Positions 23,376-34,336 of a stretch of 64,000 nucleotides of DNA are shown one piece after another (positions within the stretch are counted from its first letter, which is position 1; each line of letters opens with the position of its first letter). The position numbers were made by a program, and so were the translations under genes. The stretch is from Sesamum alatum (Eukaryota; Streptophyta; Magnoliopsida; Lamiales; Pedaliaceae): assembly GCA_034509735.1 (NCBI GenBank), contig JACGWO010000003.1:4030001-4094000 (forward strand). The letters run 5' to 3'. The notes beneath the pieces are model-generated. The model was not told where the DNA came from, ran no database searches, and saw nothing but the letters and a program-made list of their open reading frames with translations.

Positions 23376-25489
23376 ATTATGTATTTTTTTTATTTTGATT
23401 TTTTATAATTAAATCGGATAATATTCGTATTTAATATAATTTTTATCTCTAAATTATGCATTTTTTCATACTTAAATATTAATTATATAATCAAAATATT
23501 ATTAATAATTAAATTTATATTTAAATGATAATAATTATTACTAAAAAAAATTAATAATTCATCTGTTAGGAACGGTACTTTAGACGGCAATTGCAACTCC
23601 AAATACCTCTCCTATATTTGACTGTTTAAAAATATATACCATTCTCAATGCCGATGAAAAAATCATTCCAAAAATAGAAGCCAACTGTTCCTAAAGACGG
23701 GACGTACCGTGCCTACATATATTCCAAGATCAATTCTTTCGTGGTTAGGCTTTCGTTCTAAAGAAAATACCAAAAACCGGTCCAAAATGGTATTCCAAAG
23801 TTAGAGTGCAAAAACCGTTCCTAAATCACGCGACAAAATGTATTCCAGTTACCGATCCTAATGTATACAACCTGCCGTTCCTATATGTATTCCAGATACC
23901 ATGCTAAATTTGTATCCACAACATAGTGTGATAATTCCAAAATGTGTTCTAATTACCGTTCCTGTTTGCGCGATTTAATTTCGATGCTACCGTTCCTAAA
24001 GTTTATAAGGTGTTCCAAATACAAAAAATATAAATTTATACGTAGAAAGGTAATTAGGAACGGTAGCATGAAAATATGCCAAAAACCGTTCCCACGTAGG
24101 AACGGTATGTTCATTACCGTTCCTAATAATTAGGATTGCCTGTTATTGCCACAAATAGCCTCCCGTTCCTCAACCGTTCCTAATTGCAGTCCAAAAGGTT
24201 CAAGTGAAGTATTTTTAAATGTTTAAAAATTTTCTAATTTATTGTAATTATTTTGGCAGGAGATGTTCCAGAAGATGATGGAGGATCATCAGTCTCAGGC
24301 CCCGTGCAATCCTGAGGATCCTGCTTCCGAATCAGAGGGCTCGGTGGTGCAGACCGAGCAGCAGATGTGGCTCACTTGCGTCGGGGGCAAGAACAAGGGC
24401 CGAGTATTTGGTCTTGGTTCTGAGGCCCTGGGTCTCAGCCAGACCGTTACCTCGCCACCGCCACCGCCACCACCCGCTCCAGAGCCAGCGCTTTCGTCAA
24501 ATATGGAGGTCGGTTGGTCCGCCTCGAGGAGATGATGGCGGACCTGATGGGCATGATGAAGGACATGCAGACCAGTCGCTCTGGCGCCGGCCCGTCACGG
24601 CCTCCTAGAGACCCCATCCTTCCAGACATTGACGAGATGGACGACGAGTAGATTATGTATTTTTTTTATTTTTGATTTTTTATAATTAAATCGGATAATA
24701 TTCGTATTTAATATAATTTTTATCTCTAAATTATGCATTTTTTCATACTTAAATATTAATTATATAATCAAAATATTATTAATAATTAAATTTATATTTA
24801 AATGATAATAATTATTACTAAAAAAAATTAATAATTCATCTGTTAGGAACGGTACTTTAGACGGCAATTGCAACTCCAAATACCTCTCCTATATTTGACT
24901 GTTTAAAAAATATATACCATTCTCAATGCCGATGAAAAAACCATTCCAAAAATAGAAGCCAACTGTTCCTAAAGACGGGACGTACCGTGCCTACATATAT
25001 TCCAAGATCAATTCTTTCGTGGTTAGGCTTTCGTTCTAAAGAAAATACCAAAAACCGGTCCAAAATGGTATTCCAAAGTTAGAGTGCAAAAACCGTTCCT
25101 AAATCACGCGACAAAATGTATTCCAGTTACCGATCCTAATGTATACAACCTGCCGTTCCTATATGTATTCCAGATACCATGCTAAATTTGTATCCACAAC
25201 ATAGTGTGATAATTCCAAAATGTGTTCTAATTACCGTTCCTGTTTGCGCGATTTAATTTTGATGCTACCGTTCCTAAAGTTTATAAGGTGTTCCAAATAC
25301 AAAAAATATAAATTTATACGTAGAAAGGTAATTAGGAACGGTAGCATTAAAATATGCCAAAAACCGTTCCCACGTAGGAACGGTATGTTCATTACCGTTC
25401 CTAATAATTAGGATTGCCTGTTATTGCCACAAATAGCCTCCCGTTCCTCAACCGTTCCTAATTGCAGTCCAAAAGGTTCAAGTGAAGTA
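22936..25489 (+). repeat. Tandem duplication of the CACTA B 3' region (about 1,276 bp x 2)
   Basis: The segment 22936-24211 is repeated immediately as 24212-25489. Each copy contains the last Ptta exon plus the entire 3' subterminal repeat array. I could find only about four substitutions (for example AAG to GAG near 23207/24483) and two single-base insertions in homopolymers between the copies. The junction is at AAGTATTT/TTTAAATG. Confidence 0.95.
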
Positions 25490-25520
25490 TTTACCGTTCC
25501 AAAAATTAAAAAAATCATTC
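23570..25520. repeat. 3' subterminal repeat array of CACTA B (doubled)
   Basis: Dense ACCGTTCC(T)AA and inverse motifs at about 23570-24190, and again at 24845-25520 because of the tandem duplication. The last motif pair lies about 25-65 bp from the terminus. Confidence 0.8.
24242..24651 (+). pseudogene. Duplicated last exon of Ptta copy B
   Basis: A near-identical copy of the 22984-23375 exon (MFQKMMEDHQSQ...GRVFGLGSEA) with its acceptor AG but no upstream exons. One codon differs (Lys to Glu). It arose by the tandem duplication and is not an independent gene. Confidence 0.9.
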
Positions 25521-25767
25521 CTGTTACCGTTTTAATTCCCGCTTTTTTTTAGTGTTGAACTGCAACAAGATGTGCTTATTTACGGAATTATTTCTATAGA
25601 ATAGTGTAATGAAAATCGTTTGTTACATATAAATTTTTATAAGATGCTCCTAAAACTTCAATCCTTTTTCCATATGTAACTCTTATGGAGATATATACCG
25701 AAAAGCTTATTCTAGTCATGACGTTTTTCATAAATTTGACTTAGTATTAATTCATTTATCTGTTTCC

Positions 25768-25773
25768 TATATA
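25768..25773 (+). promoter_or_regulatory. Possible TATA box of the defensin-like gene
   Basis: TATATA, 107 bp before the ATG at 25880 and about 214 bp after the CACTA B terminus. The spacing suits a short plant 5' UTR. If real, the CACTA 3' array forms the upstream promoter neighbourhood. Confidence 0.4.
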
Positions 25774-25879
25774 TTTACCTATGTATACATATCTACATCT
25801 GTACCTGTCTACGGGTGTTTAATTAGCAGAAGAAAACTTCAATCAAATCAAACAACAATTTCAAAGTTCGTAGCCAGCC

Positions 25880-28063
25880 ATGGGTCAAGTTTCACTGCTA
25901 GTGGCATTCATGATATTGGTTTTCTGCATGAATGGTATGTCTTTATATTATCTTTTTAGGGTTAAATTCAATAAGTCTTCTACCGAAAATAGCAACAAAG
26001 AAGAAGCAACCCGACCTCTAGACTTCTAGAAAAAGGGATCGAGCAATCCCTTTTTCTGCGAACAGTGAGTTGTTGTTTCAAAAGTTCAGAGATCACATTG
26101 CTATTTACTTTTATTTTTGTGGAACGGGGTTTCTGTGTTTATTAATTAGTATTTTCAAGTAGTACTGTGAAATACATTTAACCCATTTCTGCTTAAAATT
26201 CAAATTTATCCCAGACAAGTAGTTGCATCAAATTCTTAGATGATCTTGAAATTTAATGTAGCACCCTCTAACGGCACTACGACTATATCTTCCATAAATA
26301 TCACACTTAATGTAAACCTTGATTATATGTATAATTAGGCACATAATCTAGTCCCTATTGAGTATATATACACATAGTCTCATTATCACAACAATAATAT
26401 TTAATATCTCATCCACAAGATCATATATACATATATCAAGTACGATAAAAATGGGACTATTATAATTAGTTCACATGCTATTCTCACTTTTAATCCAAAA
26501 TGTGAATTCTATTTTCATTTATGACAAGGAGAAAACTGCATACTGGCCCGACCTGACTGGAATGCAAACCGTGGACCTAGTTGTCGTGAATAGGCACAGC
26601 AAAATCTACATCTGAAAATATTAGCAGAAGGATGAGCCTGCAACTCAATAAGTAAATAACCGCTACCACTATACACGCACCTCAATTATATCAATAAGAC
26701 AAAAACAAGCAACATATATAATATAATCAACTTAATCAAGCACATTTCATTTTATTTCTCCACGTAGTCATCCCATAACACGATAACCAATCAAACTTGT
26801 CTTTTCCTAGTTGGCTTACCAGAAAGGTGATATAGTGTTTTTCTCCACCAACTCAACCTCACTATTCATTCATATATATACATGAATTCCCTTGGCATGC
26901 CACACATGCTTATCAATCTCATTTCGCATCAAAGCTCTTTCATTTCGCATCATAGCTCTTCTTATTTCGCATCATAGCTCTTTTCACATCGCATCATAGC
27001 TCTTTCATATCGCATCATAGCTCTTTTCATTTCATTTTGCCACATAGGCTATTCAACAACATCAAGGGGTATTCATATTATAATTACATTTAATTTCCAT
27101 CACTCCCTCGATTCTACATATCACCGTTCTTGTAAGCCAACTAGCCACATAAAACCACATAGCAACATTTTTCACGTACAAGCACATAACACTGGTATCA
27201 AACAACCAATGGCATATCTTCCTCATTTCACTTTCACGACATAATCATTCAAAGTAATCATCAACCACTCGTACAATTCAAAATATATTAGTGCTAGCAC
27301 GAATCATCGACTCACATAAAAGTAATATCACTAAGAAGTGAAACATATATAGATAATACTAATTATTTACGTACACACTAATAGAAATAAAGAACATATA
27401 TATAAGTAGCACTAATTATTTACTTACCTCGACTTACAATGATCTACTTGTACGTAGGGAGTTGCTCAATCATTCACCTTATCCCCCTTATCCTATAATA
27501 AGTTATAATGCATGTAATCAACACATCAAAAGTATCGTAACTTCTAAATAAAATATTAAATAGTAATTATATATATTTTTCACCAATATCTCAATATTTC
27601 ATTAAACCCCTTATCCTATTATAACTACCACTCATAATAACAATTCTTGGATTATATTTATCTCAAAATATACTTATCTTTACTAAATATAATATTTTCA
27701 AATATATTCTATAATATTTCTCAAATAACATTTTCAACCCGATTAAACCAAGCCAATCAATTGTAGAAATTATTAAATCTAGTAAATTAAGCAGTTTAAG
27801 CCATTAATTATAACACCCCTAATTTAATTGAGATATTTAACCAGGCACTAATTATAAATACTCAAATTCATAAAATTTTCCGGTTAAACACTAAATCAAA
27901 GAGTATAAATAACATTTAATAAATGCACTTATTAAATATATAATTATATTAATTAATTACAAATTTAAAGTATTAAACTTACCTGTTTTCGGCAAACGGA
28001 ATTAATCTGATTCCCTAATTCAATTTGAACAGTAAAGTGAATATGGAAGTATTATTACTCTTG

Positions 28064-28106
<43 letters not shown>

Positions 28107-28153
28107 GGTTAGTGGTGGTGGCATGTGGGCCATGCCATAATTCAACCTCATCC

Positions 28154-28197
<44 letters not shown>

Positions 28198-29671
28198 TTA
28201 TTATTATTTTATTAAACCTTTTCTTTTTTTTAATACCCATTACGTCCCTCCTACTTTTCTTAATTAATAAAATTTGCTCCCAAATTTTATATAAAGCTCC
28301 AATTCACTCCGTTTAAGTCTTAATATGATCACAATTTAATCTATAATATATCTACTAATTAACTAAATTTTCTTAAATAATTACCAATTAACCCCATAAT
28401 TATGAATAAAAATTGTGGGCGTCACATTTAAAGTTGGCTAAAATATCTTTTTCGTTTCATAAAGAAGGAATTTTTCCAATTTAGCCCCACGCTTAACGAG
28501 ATTTCTGATTTGATTCTATCTTTAGACGATAAAGTTGCCAACTTAGCCTCAGCCCCCATTTTCCATCAAGTTTTAATGGAAGGACAAAGACCTCGCTAAA
28601 TAGTTGTTAACGTTGGAGGAAAATTACACACATGATTCTCACGTGGTTTGTCTGCTCATTCCACCCCAAATCAAACATCAGGTCCCCCCTTCGAATCCGA
28701 AAAGTCTCTTCAATCATTTTTTTCCAAAATCGCTTGTGATTACTGGTTTTGATTTCAAGAAAAGTACAAGATCTCAAGTGAAAATAGTGAATATTGGTAG
28801 AATCGCAACGAAGTCTTTGCGGCCCAGCCATCTGATCGAGTTGAGTACATCTATCAATGTCCTTTCGTTAAAACTTGATGGAAAATGGGGTCTGGAACTA
28901 AGTTGGCAACTTTTTTGTCTATAAATGAACCAAATTGGAAATCTTGTAAAGTGTGGGATTGAATTGGAAAAGTTTTTTCTTTATGGGATGAAAATGGTAA
29001 TTCAACCCAACTGTACTTAACGGGGTCTCCATTCTTTCGTTAAAACTTGACCGAAAATGAAGTTTGAAACTAAGTTGGCAACTTTTCGTCTAAAAATAGG
29101 ACCAAATCAAAATTCTGTAAAGCGTGAGATTAAATTGAAAAAGCCCATTCTTTATGAGACGAAAAAGGTAATTTAGCCTTCAAAGTTTAAGAAAGTTATA
29201 TATGTATACTAGGGGTTTAATTGAATTTATCCTATTTGATATTGAAAATAAAAAAACTACTTTCGCATAAAAATCAACTAGCAATTTATTCCCTGTATTT
29301 TTTAAAATAAATCAATTAATCTCCATATATAGGGAGGTAAGTTGCTTTATTTTAAAAAATACGAAAAAATAAATTATTTTATTTTAAAAAATATAGACAA
29401 ATAAAATTGCGATTTTTTTTTTATAAAAAAATAATTTGTTCCCTTATAATATTCCAGGCTTATTTATTTATTTAATATTAAGAAGATAAAAAATAACAAA
29501 AATAAATATAATATAATATATATAACATGAATGATAAAAGTCGAACTCATGGAGTTCGACTTTACCGAAATTTTATTTTTTATTTTTATAAAATTCAAAG
29601 TCAAACTCCATGAGTTCGATTTCAATCATGTGAAGTCGAACTCCAAGAGTTCGACTTCTACTTTTTTTTTC

Positions 29672-29724
<53 letters not shown>

Positions 29725-32700
29725 TTTTTAAAAAAAAAAAAGGTCACGGGCTGGCAAGCTCGTGACATGTGCTGCAGCATGCACCTTGCTGCAGCAAGGC
29801 TGCTGCAGCAAGCAGCCTTAAGAGCAAGGTTGCTTACTGCAGCAGCCTTGCTGCAGCAAGGTGCATGCTGCAGCTTTGGGTCACGGGTTTTTTTAAAAAA
29901 ACCCGTGACCCTCTTCAATGTGTCTATATAAGGTGGATCCTCTTCAATGTGTAACATGCCTTTACACCAAACGTTACCTCCTATATTTCTTCCTACAGTT
30001 TGAATTTACACTGAAGTTTATTATAATTTTTCAAACTTTTTCACTCTACCAAACGTTAGCTATTGTAAAATATGGACAGAAGACAAGTGTATGGTCCACG
30101 CAGAAATCATGTTGTCATCACAAAGGCAACACAGGTATGATGAGGTGATTGATGGCGATTTAAATGAACCTTTAAAGACACGACGTGCGGATGGTGCATT
30201 TTGGACACACTTCCAAGAGCATGCCCCACATCACAGGGTGTTGGCAGTACTACACGAAATGGGGTTTTATGATGTGTACCGATGCGGCAGAATTGTGTAT
30301 GATGCACATCTTATCACAGCATTGGTTGAGAGGTGGCGCCAGCACCAAAGGCAAAGCCCAAATTGGTGGCCCGTTGCAGTTACTGCAGGTAACATTAAAT
30401 ATTTTATATTTGTCATTAACTAACTTATTGCAGTATTTTATTTTTTGAAATAAACTTATTATTTTACAGATTTGGGCTTGGTCGCGTATCACACTAATAA
30501 CACCCGGTCTTGGTGATGAACGTGTAACGATGGGGCCAATACAAACTTATAATAATCAGCTCCTTCCAATACCACCGTACGGTGCAACGTGGAATTAAAA
30601 ACATAACTTCGCTCGCACTGTACGGTGGATTGTCCGGGTATTTAGAGATATGTTAGATAGCATGACGGCTGATCAGGTAAACAAGACTCATCGTTATGCA
30701 TATTTATTTATGAATATTAATTACCCACTAATTTAACATACTTGCTTTTATTTCAGTTTCTATGGCAGCCGTACGACATGAATTTGGAGAACATTCTAGC
30801 CCACTCAGATGAGTTCAACCCCCAGCTGTGGACATCAATATTGAAGGACAAGCGGATCCGCCCGGGAGCGCGAGCGGAAGCGAGAAAAGCGAGAAATTGT
30901 GCGTAAATTTAAATCAAATTCAAAATACGCGAATTCCAAGGGGTGTACCCTTGGGTGCTCAACCGGGCGTTCGATGTAGGATGTGTAAATATTGAAAACA
31001 TATATTTAAACACATAGGGCATAGATATATAAATGAAATCAATCAAAGCGTAATAAACCGTTACCTTTGATTGTTTAGCGTATGCTCCCGGCTACTAGCG
31101 TTGTTCCTTCTCCGGAATGCTCACGAAATCCAAACGTATGGATTCTCCAAAGGTGATCCACACCACACCGGAAGAAACACACGTTCTTCTTGCTAGAAAA
31201 GAACGGGTTTAGGAAGGAATCGGTTTAAGAGAAGAACACTATGAATTAGTGTTCTCTTAAACTTACTTTGTTCTTCTTCTTGATTCAAAATCAAGTGAAG
31301 AACACAAGTGTAAGAGAGGGAGGGAGCACGAAAATTGAGAGAGAGGAGAGGATTTTTGTCTTCTCTTTTTCCTAGAAAAAGATGAATAATGAATCACTTA
31401 TGCTTGGTGTTGTATATTCTAATATATATACATAATTAATGTGATTATTGGAATGTGTCTAGGTTCATCCAAGGATGTCTAGATTCATTCCAATCAATCA
31501 CCATCAATTCTTCAATCAAGCCTACCAAAATTTATGGTATGATCAAATCATACCAAAAGGGAAGAGCTTGATTGGAGTTGATTTGTCTCTTTCCAAAAGA
31601 GATAAGTCAACATACCACCTAGCATGAAACATGGCTGATTTTGCTTCCTCCAAGGGAGCGTGTCGGCCATGTTTAATTAAAGAAAGAAGTCCAACTTCTT
31701 CCCATTCCAAATTAGGAATTATTTCTCCTCTCGGGCATAATTTAACGGACCGGGTTTTATCGTAATCCAATTACGACGAACCCAATATTAAATCCAATTT
31801 AATGTCCACTTAAATTATTCCCGTTGATCTTTTAATCCAATTAAAAGATCCAACATCTCAACTTTTCATATTTAATCAAAAATCCAATTTACCGATTAAA
31901 TGAAAACCCGATACAATATCGGCCCGTCCATCCAATGGACTTTCCCTTAAGTAATCCAATTACTTATTTTATCCTTCGAGATTGACTCCAAGTCGATCTC
32001 TCAACCTCCTCGGTGATTTGTGTGTGACCCTTTAGGTTCACCCTCAGCTAGACTTGGGCCTATGTCCCACAAGAGCCCGTTACCATGGGTGGCCGTCTAG
32101 CAACGGTCCATGGCACTAGAGACTAGGTGAATTGGCGTGAACATTTAGGCGCCGATTCCGTACGGGTACGATCCTTCCGTCTACCGTCTCCCGGCCTTAG
32201 TCTAGGGTATGGAATTGGGCGTCGGTTCCCATCCTTGAGTAGGCATCTATGCTTAATACTCGAGACCACGTATGCTTCATTGCGTCGACACAGGAAACCA
32301 TTCCCTGTTCGACCAACCACTGTGGCCACAGCTTCAAACAGCATGAACGTGTCTCCGAGTGCATAGGAGATACCTTTGTCACATACTGACAGGGGACGGA
32401 TCCTCTTCTTGGAATCCACCGTCCTCGCTACACATTCCGACTGCACTGGACAAGGCTTATGATGATCATCTTACAGAATGATCACCTCTCGCCAGATCCA
32501 AGATACAGCCGTCCTGTGCACGTGACTGCCATGATTCCTCAAGTCTGAGGATTACTCCCGTACTATCGGAACCGGGGAATCCAATCATACCGACCAAGCC
32601 TCCAAGGCTTCCATATGATGATCCCCGCGAGTCAGTCCAGTCGGCTCGACCCCAGTCGACCAACCCATCAAGACCGTGTAGGCGTCCCACGCCTGTTGTC

Positions 32701-34289
32701 GATGAAACACGGCACTCATCCAATGAACACGACTCTTAATGCAAGTCTCAATAGGACTCTCGATGCCCTGTCTCGAGGTCCTCGACTTGGAACGTTTCAG
32801 ACCCAACTCTTAATCAGTTGGTTTCATGACCACCATCCAATGCGTGGCCCAACTGCACGAGTTGTTATCCATGGTCTGTGGGCTTTGTTGCGATATAAGT
32901 TAAACACCATTTTAACAAATGTAAGATGAGCGCAACAAAGAAGGTACCATTGGTGACGAATACTCATCTTATTCATCACATAATAATATTACATTCACAT
33001 CAAGTTGTCGGATAGGTTACAAATTGCCAAACCTATTGGTTTTCTGGTCACCTATTCCAACAAATATGTCCCCTAATCTTTTATGCCATTGTGGAAATGC
33101 ATCATCCCGAACGGGTATTTCGTTAATTCGGAATGAGGCAAGACATTCCACAGGGTACAGACAGTCGGGAAATGAGCCTCCATAACATTTTCCGTAGAGC
33201 ACGTGGGGGCACAGACTGGGAGACTCATCACGCGATATACATTAGTAGATGGGGTAGACGAGATGAAACGATTGTGCGCCGACCACCCATTTCCAACGGA
33301 AGAGATACAGAAAATGGATATTGAAATTGGTACAGTAGAATAACTCGTCGATTCGTCTCATCATCTATTGATAGACGTGTAGAGAGTGGCTATCAACCTG
33401 GACATGCACCAACAATACAACATGTGGTATGTTGTGCAATAAAACTTGATTCATGTTACACCTATTTTCTCTTAGATTTAAATTCATTATTTTAAAATTG
33501 GTGCAGGAGCAATATGCAGAGGCACTTTATCTAAGTGTTCAACCTCCACCAACCAATTTCGAAGAGGCTTTGCAAATGCATCAGCAGTTTATTATCGGAA
33601 TGATTGAACTTCGTGAAATGCTTTCTCGTTTTTCGAGGGATAATTAGCCCGAACAACAAGCAGCGCAACATGATAATGCTCCGTCTACGTCCCACAGACA
33701 AAGGAGAAGCAGTAGCAGAATGTCTACAAGTTCACTTAGAGGTGATGATACTATTGGGACAGATATAGCTGGTCCATCCACAGTTCATACACCTCTAAAT
33801 GTACATCAAGATTGCTACGTGCCTCAACCGCCCCAACAAAGTGATTGGTTTGATTCAGCTCCATACATGCCAAGCCAACAACCTTATTATGGACAGGTTG
33901 ATCTTGACCTTGGCATTGGCACGAGTCAAACATATGCACCAGAATATAACATCTCACGAATTCCATTTCCAGCATTTGGTGCATATCGTGATTATGGAGA
34001 GTCTAGTTCTGCAACATCATCAAGTCGGTTGCAAATGAATGCAGATAATGATGATAATGTTGAAGATGAACCACTACAAAATATGGGTGAAGAAATAAGA
34101 AGACCTCGGCGCCAACGGCACCGACGCACTTGTGAGACGGGCGGTCATTTTTAAGAATTGTAATTATTATAATTAATTTTTTAAATTTTATTTTTTGATA
34201 TAAATATATTTTTTTATGTAATTATATTTTTTGTGTTATATATATTTTTTGTTGTACATTTAAATATAAAATTATACGTAGTAGTAGTA

Positions 34290-34336
<47 letters not shown>

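Larger units (their letters stand above)
15502..25554 (+). mobile_element. CACTA element B, both termini present (10.05 kb)
   Basis: The left end is CACTACAAAAAAAATGCGGG. The right end, read inverted, is CACTAAAAAAAAGCGGGAAT, so the terminal inverted repeats continue to AAAACGG. Subterminal arrays of CCGTTCC / GGAACGG motifs in both orientations fill 15540-16130 and 23570-25520, the layout expected of transposase binding sites. Inside are a TNP2-type transposase (16441-20132) and a Ptta/En/Spm-type gene (21867-23375), both broken. The flanking trinucleotides are CAA (15499-15501) and TTG (25555-25557). These are inverted rather than direct, so no clean 3-bp target duplication is seen. The 3' terminus lies 325 bp before the defensin-like ATG. 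Confidence 0.9.
26257..28426. mobile_element. Solo LTR (probably Ty3/gypsy) in the defensin-like intron
   Basis: It is bounded by TGTAGCACCC and GGGCGTCACA, near-inverse ends as in many plant LTRs. A perfect 5-bp target duplication TTTAA flanks it (26252-26256 and 28427-28431). It is 2,170 bp with no internal coding region, PBS or second LTR beside it. It contains a 5-unit 22-bp repeat (26921-27035) and two microsatellites (AT at 28065-28100, TTA at 28155-28200). Superfamily is uncertain; the TGT/ACA ends only suggest an LTR. Confidence 0.8.

Noticed and set aside
28025..28316. Open frames rich in Tyr/Leu/Ile
   Set aside because: Translation of (AT)n and (TTA)n microsatellites.
29742..29910. 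Rho-independent style terminator or miRNA gene
   Set aside because: The structure is striking, but neither function can be supported from sequence alone. It is reported as a palindrome cluster instead.
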